Part shown: positions 35,274-48,614 of the stretch, piece by piece
How positions within the stretch are numbered: position 1 is the first letter of the stretch
How the letters are laid out: each line of letters begins with the position of its first letter
Source: Eutypella sp. D-1
Taxonomy: Eukaryota > Ascomycota > Sordariomycetes > Xylariales > Diatrypaceae
NCBI GenBank assembly: GCA_023313575.1
Contig: JAJTTP010000020.1
Location: forward strand, 780,876-844,875
DNA length: 64,000 nucleotides
Reading direction: 5' to 3'
Notes under the pieces: generated by a model
Database searches by the model: none
Seen by the model: the letters and a program-made list of their open reading frames with translations, nothing else
Told to the model about the DNA's origin: nothing
Made by a program: the position numbers and the translations under genes

Positions 35274-36856
35274 TGTAAAAGTCGGGTTTCGTAGCTTGTA
35301 AAGATTTAAGCAGTTGTAATATCGCAGATTATAATGGTTCTCAGATCAGAGAGTAAGTGATTGGCTCTATGGTTTGGATGGTAGTCTGGAATCATTTGTG
35401 AACCTCCCACTTAGGCTGGCATGTCAGGGCATTATATATTTTTTCCATCGTTACTGATGTTTGGTGGTTGGGTGACCTCCAGGTGAGATCTACCCAAAGT
35501 GTTTCTGGTAGTGGCGACGGGTGACGTTAACAACTACCCGCCGGGCGTTAAGTAAAAGGGGCCGTCCGGCCGAGTTGGACTGCTTATCGTGCTCAAGAAA
35601 CTCCGGTTCTATTTTATTTTTAAGTGCTTGGACTACTTGAAAGCTAGATAGATGATTGAATTGTATTTACTGGACGTGGATCATAGTGGTAGATATGTCT
35701 ATCACGGGCTATCCTCTCACCTACCCTGATGCCAAGGTGCATAATTGAATAGGAGAAGTGGTACTTCGTCTGGTACTTCGTAGTTGCGAGTATAAAGATA
35801 GATACGGAGGTTTACTTACCTAAGGGGCTTGCTTGCCGGGCTGTCAGGCTGTCAAGCTGTCAAGTTGTCAACCTAGTAGTAGTATGTACTTGGAAGTGTG
35901 GATCTACTCCACTTTGTCCCTTCTGCCTTCCCCCACCTCCAGGGCTGACAACTTCCAAGGTTGGGAGGGTACGGAGGAGGGAGGCAGTCGTCACCCCTCC
36001 ATTCACTACTATTTGTACATAATAAGTACCTCTTTGTCCACTTTAGACACTGTGACGAGACCATCTGATATTGTGATACATCTTGTAATACAATTTGTAT
36101 ATTCTTTGACTTGGATACTTGAATTACTTAGTTGAATCAGATGATTTGCCCGGATTCACTCATAAGTACTCCTCCAGCTGCATAACATACCTACATAAGT
36201 ACATATGTTTAATTAATACCAGGCAGGTCCACGGGTGGTGTATGCAGAATCATATGCAAAATTATATACAAAATCATATGCAATCCGCAATCGGATCTAC
36301 ATAGTTACCTGGGATTTATGCCAATACCATCATCCATGTTTTAAGTTGCCATCATCATCATTATTATTATTATCATTACCTAGGGCTACCATCACCTACT
36401 ACTTACTTAGGTACCATTACCATCATAAGTAATTATATGTAATCCACCCCCCTCCCACCTCCCCCCCCAAAATCCCCCACCCAACGCCCACTACCCCCTT
36501 AGCAGCCTTGCATAAACCCGATCTTTCCAGGTTGCTTCTGCTTCTACCTTCTTCTGCTTCACCTTTTATCTTCACCTTCCACCTTCTTAACCTTGTCTTA
36601 CAAGTTGTATTTACGTCACCACTAATCTACCACTCATCTACCACTCATCCTTCACCATCCTCCATCCTCCATCATCCCTCCTCCATCCTTCGTCTTCCGT
36701 GTCCGTCCGTACGCCACCTTACTTACACCTTGTCATCTACCTAGGTAAATAGTTACCTAAATAATCATTTATACATACCATACCATACCATACCATACCA
36801 TACCACACACGCACGCCCAGACTTTCTGAAGGCCCTAAACATCCCGAGCCTCCAAC
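35274..36856. other. intergenic, divergent promoters
   Basis: Spacer of 1.6 kb between the Gly/Ser-rich gene and ATG3. It contains GCTGTCAAG-type short tandem units (35839-35868), a degenerate ATCATATGCA repeat (36241-36290), C runs near 36448-36470 and the CCATA array at 36774-36806. No gene is seen. Confidence 0.5.
36774..36806 (+). repeat. CCATA pentanucleotide array in the ATG3 leader
   Basis: Six to seven tandem CCATA/ATACC units followed by CCACACACGC end about 50 bp before the ATG3 start. The same arrangement (three units, then CCACACACGCC) lies at about 23246-23273, directly before the start of the rhamnose mutarotase gene. Confidence 0.85.
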
Positions 36857-38092
36857 ATGAATATCATTTACTCGACCGTCAATACCATCCGCGACAAGTA
36901 CACACCCGTCAGCCATACTTCGACCTTTCGGAAGACCGGTCAGATCACTCCCGAAGAGTTCCTGGCCGCCGGCGACTATCTCGTCTTCAAATTCCCTACT
37001 TGGTCCTGGGCCGATGCCGAGTCTGACGCTAAGCGCGTGAGTTACCTGCCTCCTGGCAAGCAATATCTTGTCACTCGTAACGTTCCGTGCAACCGCCGCC
37101 TAGACGATGATTTTGCCGGTGATGCCGGACACGAGGAGGTGGTTGTAGGTGATGGCGATGATTTCAAGTCCAAGGCCCAGACCGACGATGATGGCTGGTT
37201 GCGAACCGGTGGTCTCTCCAGCTCTCAGCCCCTCAGCACACGCGATATCCGGGACGTTCGCACCATCGACAATGCCGGAAACCTCGTCGACAGCGTAGAC
37301 GAAGATGAAGATGACATTCCCGATATGGAAGACGATGATGACGACGAGGCTATAATCCAAGACGTCGACCCCAACAAGCGCGCCGGGTAAGTTGCGCCCT
37401 CCTTCCCTTACAGTAGCCCAGTAGCCAAATAGCTGACTTTGGATTCCCTCCCCCTTCTCTTAACTGTTCCACAGAGGCCGCCGAACTTACACCCTCTATA
37501 TCATGTACTCCCCGTACTATCGAACACCACGTCTATATCTTTCAGGCTATACCGAAGGTCAACCACTCGCCCCGCATCTCATGATGGAGGATATCGTCGG
37601 CGACTACACCGACAAGACCGTTACCCTCGAAGACTTCCCCTTCTTCGCCTCCAACGTCAAGATGGCCAGTGTACACCCTTGCAAGCATGCCCCCGTCATG
37701 AAGACTCTCCTCGACCGCGCCGATGCTGCCTTGAAGCTTCGGCGAGACAAGATGAAGTCCGGCAAGACTGTCAGCAACGACCAGGGTATGGAGGGTCTGG
37801 TCGATGAGATCAACAAGCTCGACGTGAAGGGTGCCGAAGCTGCCGCCGAATCTAGCAATGATGAGTGGGAGGAGGTCGAAGCCGAGGACCAGGAGGTCGC
37901 TATCCGGGTTGACCAGTATCTTGTAGTCTTCCTCAAGGTAAGCATGGTCTAAGCATGGTCTACATCCTTCCCTTCACAGCTTCACAGCTTCACAGCTTCA
38001 CAGCTTCCCGAGGTCACTGCTAATTAATATCCATACAGTTCATGGCCAGTGTAACCCCTGGTATCGAATATGACTTCACGATGGGCGTGTGA
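36857..38092 (+). CDS. ATG3: autophagy E2-like enzyme Atg3
   Basis: Exons are 36857..37386, 37475..37937 and 38039..38092, giving 348 residues. The protein starts [20 protein letters not shown], the membrane-sensing amphipathic helix, and has [20 protein letters not shown]. An acidic flexible region (about 145-172) is followed by the E2 fold ([20 protein letters not shown]). The catalytic Cys is in HPCKHA (C246), and the end is [18 protein letters not shown]308-E-E-V fits an Atg8-interacting motif. Family knowledge: Atg3 receives Atg8 from Atg7 and transfers it to phosphatidylethanolamine. Intron 2 (37938..38038) holds four tandem TTCACAGC units (37973-38004). Confidence 0.97.
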
Positions 38093-38672
38093 TGGATTGG
38101 GTACGGACGTTATTGTGCGTTTCTTATTGGTTTCTTAGTGGTTTCTGGATTGTTTGTTGCTCAGCTCGTTGGCGTTCCGGGGTATGGCCACTTTGATAGT
38201 TGGATTTCTGGTACGGTGGCGGCACGGGAATAGACCGCCTGGGGTTCACGACTTGGCTTGCTGGACTATTTCTTCATAGAGTCAATACCACATATATTTA
38301 TTAATACCCTGTCTACATAACTTATCGATCTGTATATCTGTAGTTTCATCATATCTATTCAACTAATAGCCCGTAGTTCTCCATAGCGTCATGTATTCTC
38401 TTTAGTCATAAGAAGACGAACGTCTAGTACTATTGGCCATTCTTACCAGTCCCCTTAATCAAGCACTATATACCAAATATTACTCTCTCATATATTACAT
38501 CTACCATACGCGCACATAGTAGTTGGTCGTGGTCAAACCCCCCAAAAATCGATATATTCAAGTGCCGTTCCTATATGTGCCGAACCGGTGGTGGTCTTCT
38601 CGAGTTGATATCATAAGTAAGGCCTCCTCCTTTCGTTCTCCGCCACCCGCGCATTATAAGCGAAGTATTGAC
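38093..38672. other. convergent intergenic region
   Basis: About 580 bp between the 3' ends of ATG3 and the purine permease. AT-rich, with no supported gene. Confidence 0.5.
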
Positions 38673-40757
38673 TCATGTATGATCGTCACTAGGCGCGCTC
38701 TTCGCCACGTTGTCCGGTCCACGCTTGGGAACCTCCGTCGAGCTAGCCGAGTCCGCCTTTTCAGGAACGCCCGAGGCTGACTCGGTCACCGGCACCGGGT
38801 CCTCGCGCCAGAAGTCCTTTCTGCCCCTGGAAAGGCGACCCATCCACTGCAAACCCAGTTAGCTACCACGAGTATGCCACAAATCGGAAGGGAATAGAGA
38901 GTATAACGTACCGGAGGCAGGAGACCGCCAGAAAGTCGCCACGTCCACGGATCCTTCAACGCCTTGTTTTCCGGAACCAGGCGTCCGCCGGAGACCTTCT
39001 CGACAACCCAGACGAGCGTGTTGATCGTAATATAGAGGCAGATGCTGCCGATGAGACCGTTGGCGATGCTGTAGGTGTACGGCATGAGGAAGATGCCGAC
39101 GAAGGCCGGGATCGCGTCGCCCAGGTACCTCCAGTTGATCTCCGTCACCGACACCATCATCATGGACCCGACGAGCACCAGCACGCATCCCGTCGCCCAG
39201 GGCGGGATCGACGCGAAGATCGGCGCGAAGAACACCGAGATGAAGAAGCACAGCCCCGTGACGATGGCGGTGAGACCGGTCTTGCCGCCCTCCGAGATGC
39301 CGGCGCCCGACTCCACGAACGCCGTCACCGGCGGGCACCCGAACAGCGATCCGATCGAGATGCCGATCGCGTCCACCATGTAGGCGATCGATGACCCCTC
39401 GAAGTCCTCGGTTACAGGGTCCATTACGTTGGCGAAGCGCGCCATGGCGTACAGCGTGCCCGTGCAGTCGAGGATGTCCACGTAGAGAAACGTGATGAGC
39501 GCCAGTCCGAACTGGCCGCCGTACTCGCTGATGTTCCACTCCTGTACGGCTAGGGTCCGGCTGATCTGGTGGAAGTCCACCACCTTCTTGAAGAAGTTAA
39601 ACGCGTCGTCGCCGACCGGCGTGTACGGGAAGTAGGTCACCACCGTGCCGCGCGGCCAGGAGATAATACTGACGAGGGCGATGCCCGCAATGATAGCCCC
39701 CTTGACTCGGTACATCATGAGCATGACGGTGAGGACACCGCCGCAGAAGATGCCGATCCACAGCGCCGGGTTACGCATCTTCAGGCCGTCCGGGCACGGG
39801 ATCGTGTCACCGGTCGTCGGGTCCACCGTCGCGTCCTGCGGGCAGCCCCCGAGCACCATCGGCGTCGACGTCCCGCCCTGCACCAAACCGATACCCTCGC
39901 TGTACGTGAGACCGATCAGCGTCAGGAATAGCCCGATCCCAACCGTTGTCGCAAGCTTGATCGACCGCGGGATCGCCCGCGCTAGCCACTGCCGCATGCC
40001 GAACAGCGCGAGGCCGAAGAAGATCCATCCCTCTACGAAAATGGCCGTCAGGGCTACCTGGTAGGGGACGTTCCCTTGGCCGTGGTATCCGACGACGGTG
40101 TCTTTGCCCGTTAGTTAGTATAGGTTTGTGGGCATACGCCACTCCGGAGGGCACCGAGAAAAGGCCTGTGCACGGCGTTTTCGGACTTACAAGCGAAATA
40201 TGCGTTAAGGCCCATGCCAGGCGCCAGCGAAACCGGTCTATCACGAGGGTCAGCTTGCGCCCACCAACCAGCTATTCATCGAGGATTGCGGTATCAAAAG
40301 TTGACATACAGGTTCGCAAGAAGGCCCATGGCAAAGGACGTCAGGGCGGAGATGGCGGCGGTGGCGGTGACAATGTCGCGCCGGATCTCGGCCTTGCAGA
40401 GCTGGTACTCCTGGTTCGTGTTGCAGATGGGGTCGGCCGGCCCGCCGTTACACACGCAGGTTCCGCCAGTGTCCGATACTACCGACGCGTTCACGGCGAT
40501 GATGTACGCCATAGCGAAGAACGCGGCGATACCCGCGCGTATCTCGGTGAAGAATCGAGACCCCTTACGCTCCTTGGGCTGTTTTTTACGACGAGTTGTC
40601 CCTGCGTTAGCGACAGCTCAAGAAGATGGGTGTGGCGCATGGGTCTCATCCTGTGCACCCGCTTCTCTCCCCTTACCTGACCCGAGCCCTCGAGCTTGAA
40701 CCATCGCCCGACGGGGCTCCTTGCGATCCTCAGATTCGTATTGTGAGTCCACCCCAT
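38673..40757 (-). CDS. azgA: AzgA-type purine (adenine/guanine/hypoxanthine) permease
   Basis: Exons are complement(38673..38846, 38912..40101, 40191..40237, 40310..40601, 40682..40757), giving 592 residues. The protein starts MGWTHNTNLRIARSPVGRWF and shows AzgA landmarks: ERKGSRFFTEIRAGIAAFFA, MAYIIAVNASVVSDTGGTC, LAPGMGLNAYFAYTVVGYHG, VEGWIFFGLALFGMRQWLAR, the substrate region VDILDCTGTLYAMARF and FGCPPVTAFVESGAGISEGG. The C-terminal tail (WMGRLSRGRKDFWREDPVPV...) is cytosolic. Family knowledge: AzgA proteins are H+-coupled purine importers of the plasma membrane. The first intron must use a GTCAGG donor (40681) to keep frame; a stronger-looking GTAAGG lies 5 nt downstream and would shift it. 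A non-coding exon at about 40989-41104 may belong to the leader. Confidence 0.9.
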
Positions 40758-43700
40758 GATGATGTCGATCTTGTATTCGGTCACCAGTTCAGTTTTGATT
40801 CTTCCTTTATCCCAGCCACAGGATCTGTTATTCAGAGTAGGCAAAACGTCAATTTATCCAAAGTAACCAATGGCACGACCTATAGCCAGGTGTAGGTTAT
40901 ATATAGAAGGAATATGTGTAGATTAGGAATGTTGGCTTGTCTCTAAGAAAACGTTAGCCACATTCGCCACAATGAGAAGAAAACTTACCCAGAGAAGACG
41001 CCTTAAAGCGCTTGGTGCTGACAATAAGGAAGAGCAGCGAGTCCAGGGCACAAGCAACCAAGTGAGCAATTGCGGTTAATGATAGAACTGGAACCGCGCA
41101 CACGCTGTCATATCATAGACTCATTGTGAGCAGCTGGGATGTTCCTCCTATAATAGGTATGAAAGGCGCTACGACCGAACAACAGAATGTTGAGAGAAAG
41201 AGACAAGGTGGGATACAGCTCGATAGATAATAGGATTCCTAGAAACCCTAGATAAAGTATCTATTACGGCCTTTAGACCCGTCATGATGGAGTAAGCTAA
41301 GGGACGTGGAGATCACTTTTCTTTAAGAGCGCCTCCCCCCCCTCCAAAAAAAAGAGGGATCCTTAGTATTGGGTCCTTTCTTAACCCCTACATTAAATGA
41401 GAGATAAGAGAGGGCGAGGAGAGCGAGATAGAGAGATAGAGCGATAGAGTGATACTAAACCATGTAGAGCTAGTTAACAGAATGTATAAGCCATCCTTAT
41501 CGAAAATTCCACCGGCTCACTCATCGCTCAAGAAAGCGCCGGAATATAGCACCTAGTTCGGGAAGACCCTGGCGCCAACGGCCCTGGAAACCCCCACATA
41601 AAAAAGCCTTTATCTTTTTTCCTTTTTTTTCTCTTTTTTTTGCCCCTGTTCCTATTCTTTTCAGTGGCTGGCATTGTATTGGTCCGTTATCTCCCTCTTA
41701 CTCCTCTGGTCTCCTGATGGCGGCGGCGCGTCCTCGGGTTCTACATAGATTGATTTATGTCCGCTTGCCAAATGATGACTCGAGTTCCGGTTTGGGATCA
41801 CCAACTGTCTCTGTTTCCTGCCTTACCACTGCGTCTATCGACCTATCAGCAGTAGACGGACAATAAAGTGTCTATCGATGCAAGCCATAAGCCCAGGGTT
41901 GAAGAAGGTGGACTACGTGTGCAGGGTAGGTGGGCTGGCAGGGTGGGGAGAGTGAGGGAGGAGAACTCCGGTAACAAGTGAACCTTTCGCGTCGGGAACC
42001 TGAGCACACGAGTCAAGGAGCACGTGCTTCCCCCCCCCCCCCCCTTCAGCCCCCCCCCCTTCAGCTAACAGCCCTGAACCCTATTTGTCTATCTACATAG
42101 TTATCTTGTTCATCTCTTGCGGAAATAATCATAACCGTCATTGCGGTTCCAAGTGGCCAGTCCCGTGGTGCCGGTAATCATGGGCAGATTATTATGGCAC
42201 TTATTGGCTAGTTTCTCGACATTTTCTTCGAGCCACACCATCGGAATTACACGTATTCTATAATGCTGCAATAACATGTACTCTGCGCCATATGACTGCT
42301 TCTTTTTTTTTTCCTGCACTATAATTCGGTAAAGCGGAAGCGGGAGGGGTCCCAGACCCTGGTGCATCCTCCTTGCCTCCCTCTTTTCTTTCTTTTGTCC
42401 CTCAGCGTCGCATTATGCATATCATTGACACATACCTACAACACATGCGGAGTACTTCGTGCATGGCATGGGCATTGTAGATCATCCTTCATTCCGCATA
42501 TACATAGTTAAATGGCTTCCGCGAATAACGGGCAGCCACCCCAAAACCGGGGATACCGAGATAAGAGAACAACGCCTATCTCGCCTAGCCTTCCCTGCAA
42601 AGTGGACATGAACCCTGCCGACAGCCGGCTTGTTATAGGCCTCGGATGTAAATTATAGTGCATGAGGCCTAGGGGATAAGGGCAAACTTCGCAAACTTCG
42701 CAAACTTCTCATCCCAACTCCAGGTCCTCGAATCAAAAAGTAAACATATATCATCGTGCCGGCCTCCTTGCCGATTGGCTAACTAAGACCTGACTTGAAT
42801 AGGCATCAGCCACCTGCCCAGATAGTACAAGCCTCCTGGATCTTGATGATGCTTGTCATCTGTCCAAGTGTCACATGACGAATCATGAAGACAAGCGCAA
42901 GTCTCATGCCATGCTGTCCACTTCTCCTGGTGTAACTCAAGTCAGCTTACTTGAAACAACTTTCGTCGGTGTGTCTGCCTTGCTTGTTCTGATTCTGCTG
43001 TGCGCCCGAGTATGCTGGCTCAGCTACACATTCGGGCCAAGGCTCGCGAAGAGCAAAGCAGTTACTCGTCGACGAGATGGGCTCGGAAAACAGCCCTGCA
43101 GGTATAAATAGCTAATGCAACTGCACGACGAGTATCATGTGGAAGCTTGGCCAGCATCATCCTGTTGTGGTTCAAGCTCAGGCAACCTGTGACGCCGAGC
43201 GCTTTCGTCAACGAGAGGCCCGGTGCCAATACGCGAATAATTAGCGATGTCGGTAAGGCACGATGCATGTCGAGAGTGAGTAGCACAAGCATAATATTTG
43301 CTATGATGCGACCACGCTCTCGGTTGGTCCTTTTTGTCGTCGGAATAAGCTCCACGCTCGTCCCCCCTGCCTTGTCCCTCACGATCATCCCGCAATGAGA
43401 TCCTGATTCAGTGGAACGGGGCCGGCAGGCGCCGTACGGACTTACGTGGCTCGAGTCGCCGGCTGAAGAGAGTGTTTGACTTTTCTCGTCTCATCGGTCT
43501 CCCGGAAACAAGGACATCTCCAAGTGGGGTTATTTTGTGCGCAGGTATGATACGTCAAGCTTTTCGCGTGTGACGATAATCCTAGGTACGTCCCTGTCGC
43601 TCTGCGTATAGGTATGGCAAGGCTCCAGGTTTGGATATTATATATGACACCTCTCGGTGAGACCATCGCCGTGGTTCATTCACTCATTGGCTATTTAATT

Positions 43701-44631
43701 ACGTGTATTACTCGATATGGTAGGAAATGATCATCGTGGGCTACGAGTATCAGTATCGGACGTTGTACCCAGTTTCCAGCAACCCTATTATACTACGTAT
43801 GACTCGTCCCTGTCCGGGAACAGTAGCCTCGATGGGAAATGAACCCAGCCTTTTGGTATATTTGCGGGAGAGAATGCTGTCTTTCTGGGTAGCAGTCGGA
43901 TCAAGGGCGCCTCAGCACTACAGAGGCTGAGGAGATGTATAAGACTAGGACGTGTGACATGTCGCCATGGCTATGTAGTTATCTTGATCATATATAAAGA
44001 ACGGCCCAGCCATGTTCCGGGCTCGACGTGGAATCGCTATATTTGCCTATAGACCTCACAGTCAATTTCCAAAGTTTTCTAGGTGCTGCACTACATATCA
44101 CTAATCAGAACCACAACTATGCACCGAATCGGGTGATGGAATCACTACCTCGATGCCGCGTCAACAAGGTAATCCGCTACTCTGCTGAATGTGATGGTAG
44201 TGCCTCTTGGGAAACTCGAAGTCTTCGGCTCGCTCCCCGCGGCTAGCGAACCTAGCTGTAATGGGGATGTTATAGTATGGGATACTAATAATCGATATTT
44301 TGCCTATCAATAAGTCCTAGACAAAAACGAATGAGAGGCGTTAAAGCAATGCAGGCGGCATGGGAAAATCCCCATTGAGAAGAACTATTCGCCCGTGGTC
44401 GCCCAGGTATGCAACACCATCGAAAGCCGGCTATCGACCTTAACAGACACCTGCTAGGTGACGTGAACGACACAGTTATAACTATGGTAAGGTCCGAGGA
44501 AACTTGTTTGGGGGCCAAGCCATGCCAAAGCACCACAGCAAGCCTTCGGATCATTCTTGCTCGGCTCTCCCTATCTGATCACACCTCCAAGTCGGCAGCA
44601 ACATGTGTCGATCTTGTGTCCTGGTCGATCT
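40758..44631. other. large intergenic region
   Basis: This 3.9 kb spacer has no gene I can support. It contains the probable AzgA leader exon (40989-41104, AG and GTAAGT borders on the minus strand), a GAGAGATAGAGCGATAGAG tract (41425-41455), T-rich (41607-41642) and C-rich (42030-42060) runs. A frame at 42875-43111 has one hydrophobic stretch (VSALLVLILLCARVCWLSYT) but no family match. Confidence 0.5.
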
Positions 44632-47383
44632 TTATACCTTTGTGTCGACAGCCTCGCTCTGAGGCACCCTGCCTGTGGCAACTGGCTCGAGCTCCAGTTG
44701 CTTGTTGATGTTGCTCTGCACCTTCGCCTGTACATCCTTACCTTCGAACATGAACGATAGTTCCTCCAAGCTGCAGAGATGTTGGTTAGTGATAATGTCT
44801 AATGCGCATGGATTGTACTTAAGTCGCTACGCTCGGTTATGAATGTAGTTGATGCCCCGTACCCGCACTTGGACAGGGAGGGATCAAGTACTTAGGTAAG
44901 GTGTTAGATAATAGAGGGCACGAGGAAATACTTACGTTCGGTTATGCGTCTCCGGGAAGAACATGTATACCGTCGCGATCTCGACCAGTATCCACACGCA
45001 GTACACGATGTAGTATTTCCAGCCTATGCGGTCAAGCGCGATCGGGTTCACATAGGTGTTGAAAAAGACGGCGAACCTGACGGTCAGCTGTTCGACCGCG
45101 ATGCCCTTAGAGCGCTGCTGGTATGGGAACACTTCGACCTGTAGTTGTGACGGTCAGTAGAGGATCCTATGAGGCCAGCAGCTCCAAATGTGAAGCTCGA
45201 TCCCGATAGACGTAGTAGCAATAGAGTCATTATTGCTAGAGGAAGAGGGAGCCAGGAATGTTGATGGACCAGAAGCTACATAGAAGGCCGGGCGAAGCAG
45301 GACGACTCCAAAATGCAGTTCGTACCTCCCTCCCAACCTACCATGCATATTGTGGTCGATAGGTCTACTTCGAAGACAAGGTTGGACTTGGGTATGTGCT
45401 GGGGTTGCTTACCAGATAGGTATACGCCAGGGCATTCCAACCAATGTTGTAGAACGGGGAGTAGAGGTAGATGAAGACAAGGACTGGAATAGCTGCCTGT
45501 GCGCTGCTCGTGATAGCGAATCTTGCGGAGGCTACCGTCCAGACAGTATACACCTATAGAGTGTTAGTGATTCCTGATTCATGGGGGTCCATGCAGGTCG
45601 AGACGGAGTTGGCCCCTCATGCACACGCACGATCCGGTACACGGGTGGTCCTATCAGGTGAGAGATGGTCCAGGCAGTTTGACTTACCGCTGCAGTTCCA
45701 ATTGTACAGATTAAGAACATTCTACGACGAGGGAAGCGAGGTGCGATAAGAGCAATCGGTACAGCGTTTCTGTCACATGTGGTTAGCAAAGTCGCTGGGA
45801 AGCGCCAGTGAACGTTCTTGAAATCATGTGTAGAGTGTGCAAGTCACGCGCACAGACATTCAATGTAATGCATCCCATGCGGGTTATGGGAGGAATCGCA
45901 AAGATGTGGTATATTCTTACATGAAACCCCAGCAAGTGTTACTCAGGATGATCTTCTGAATGGTCCGGTTATCAGTAATGCCGACAAGGTTGAGGACCTT
46001 TTTCATATAGAACGAGATGAGCCCATTTCCGCTCCACTGTGTAAAGAAGCCAAGGATAGCAGCCAGGAGGAAGCGTCGGCGCATTGGAGGGTCACTGTTC
46101 CTCTGGGTCAGTTGAGATAGCCCCAAACACGCCATGTTTGGCCTGGTGGTTCGAGGAAAAGGAGTACTAACCGGACGACATCCGCCCAAACAAAGGCCTT
46201 GGCAGTCTCCTTCTCGAGGGAAATGGTGTTGTGGATCTGTGCGTATTCAAGACGCACGAATTCATCGCCGTTTTCACCCTCGCTGTGGTATTTCTGTAAA
46301 ATTGCAAACGCCTCTTCACCGCGATCTTTCGATACTAGCCACCTAGGGCTCTCGGGACAAAATGGTACGGAGCATCTGAGATAACCGTCAGTGGCGATTG
46401 ACAATGGGCTAGGGCGAGATAAAGGATAGGAGGTATCTTTTCGGCTGTCAATGGGAGGGGGTTTAGTTAGGGGGATAGGGGTACGGCCGAATTGGCTTGA
46501 TGAGTGATGGGTTCGTCCTAGCTAGCTTACATCTGACAGAGACTGGGAACGAATTGCAAGAGGGACGGTATCCTCCAGGCCCACTGCGATACCTATGGTC
46601 AGCATCTTTAAGGGAAACAAGTAGCAGAGACGAGGAGCAAGTTGAGAATACCACTCACAGTTGAGGTCATTTGGAAAGTGCCATAGGTCACACCCGCTGC
46701 GACGATGGCCCCAACAAACCAAGAGGCATTGAAAAGCGAAGTCATAATGGCTCTTTCCTTAGCGAAAGCCAGCTCTCCGATCAAGGCGGAAGCGTTTACG
46801 ATGGCGAAGGGAATACCGAAGCCAAGGATCCAGCGTGAAGCAAGGAACATGTCGACATTCCTCGCACCAGCTTGCAGGCCAGCACCGAAACAGAGCACAA
46901 GAGATCCGGTCAGAATAGTCCACCTACGGCCTAGGAATTGCGAGACGGTTGGGATGAAGGGAATGGCCATTAGCGCCCCTAGAGAATACATTGCGTTCAG
47001 GAGCCCGAGACGGCCCTCGCTAGGATTATCGAAGTCTAGCTAACGTTAGAATTTACTGAGGTTCAAGTCTGGGCAGGTGGAAAGCGCTGCTTCATCTTAC
47101 ATTCTACCCACTACCAGTGTAGCATCCCAAGTTAGTGCTTTGATACTTTGGCTTCTGCGTAAGACACCCGTGACATGATTCTTACCGAGTTGACGGCTTG
47201 AAGAGAGTTCATCATGGACGAATCGAAGCCCGATGTCCACTCGACTCCCAAGGCAGCAGGCACAAGGATCAGGTACAGATACCTGAGATTCGGTTTCTGA
47301 TACCATCTTTTTGGATCAGCGTTCGCTATGGCAGTAAGCCGAGATTCGCCGACAAGCTCCTCCTTATGTCCAATAATAGCCAT
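44632..47383 (-). CDS. MFS sugar transporter (lactose/cellodextrin-permease-like)
   Basis: Ten exons: complement(44632..44770, 44936..45138, 45413..45553, 45688..45769, 45921..46100, 46172..46375, 46531..46583, 46659..47035, 47101..47110, 47186..47383), giving 528 residues. The start is the ATG at 47383; an upstream in-frame TTG is ignored. Sugar-porter motifs are in order: GFDSSMMNSLQAVNSWVEYF, GRLGLLNAMYSLG, GRR (105-107), SRWILGFG, PESPRW (220-225), the QWSGNGLISFYMKKVLNLVG loop-7 block, SPFYNIGWNALAYTYLVEVF and the final PETHNRTLEELSFMFEG (477 on). Family knowledge: proton-coupled sugar import at the plasma membrane, 12 spans. Exon 2 is a 10-nt micro-exon encoding W-V-E. Substrate not predictable. 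Confidence 0.88.
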
Positions 47384-48600
47384 GATATATGTGGCCAAAT
47401 CAGGAAACGAAGAGTTTCTGGGCAACTAGGACTATGACAAGGCCTAGCGAGTTCGCGAGAAGAGATTGAACTTAGGAAATCCCCCCTCATACAAGGCGGT
47501 AGCCAGGTTGGCATGCTTATATATGGCATGGCTGACCTTGAGCCTGGTAGTGAGCCTGGTAGTGCCGTTACCCCAATACCTGAATTCGGGGTATGCTCGC
47601 TACGGTTACTGCGCGGTGCCAGTTACCATGTCCCGCATGTCAACCATGCACACGGAGACAGTCGATCCGCCGTTATATCTGGTTCTAGATCTCAGCCCCC
47701 AAACCCCCTGTCCACCCCCCCCCCCAAACCCCCATTATCCTTTCTTGTTCGGGATGCAGGCAGGCAGGGCTGCTGAGAGCGTCTCATAGGAACCACCGTG
47801 CGATAGGGCCTACCAAGGCATCCGGCTACTAGATTGCTAGACAGTTTGGCAGTAAAAGGGAGAAGAGCAAAGCATATGTCGTGTAATTTGCGGGGAACCC
47901 TGTCAAGCCAAGGTGGTTGCCGTGGGATCTTGTAGGATTCATTCATTCAGCATTAGACCCGTGGCAGGGAAGTCTAGACAGCCAAACACCCTGTCACCCG
48001 GCCAGCAGACGTCGGCTTGGGGAGTTGGGAGGAGGTATACTCCTAGGTAGGTACTTGGAATTTCTCGGACCGGTCCCCGGGTTGAAGTGGACCGAAGGGA
48101 TGTCAGGGATTAGGTAAGCAAGTAAGCCAGCCGGCCAGTACTATGTACACAAATTCAACGTTGCGATGCTGACTAAGCCCGACATTTTACCGACCGAGCA
48201 CTTTGTGGTCCGTGCAATCTTGGCAGTCTTGGCATAGTCCTTTCTCCAGGGCTATCTGATGAAACTGATAAGTGGATAAGCAGCAGATAAGCAGATAAGC
48301 AAATAAAACGACGCACAAGTACATCACGTGAGGTTTATTGGCGAAGAAATGATTGTGTGGGCTACGAAATTTTTCGAAATTAGCACCAAAGCAGCAACAC
48401 CCACCCACCACCCACCACCGACTACGAAACTAGACCAACCACCAGACAGACCTTGCCGCCGACCAAGACAGGGGAAAAAAAATTAAAAAATTACTAGCAT
48501 CTCAGAGCATCTCAGGATTTTGATCTTCACTTAAATCAATCAACCAACCCGCCCAATTTTCATTCCCTCCCTACTAACCACGCAGCACCCCTCAACCCTC
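47384..48600. other. divergent intergenic region
   Basis: Promoter space of the sugar transporter and RPL32. It has a C run near 47707-47726, TCCTAGGTAGGTA (48040-48052) and a GATAAGCA-rich stretch (48273-48305). No gene is seen. Confidence 0.5.
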
Positions 48601-48614
48601 AAATCACATTCAAG

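Noticed and set aside
42875..43388. Overlapping frames with one hydrophobic segment
   Set aside because: No conserved motif, no coherent exon chain and frames on both strands overlap; treated as spacer.
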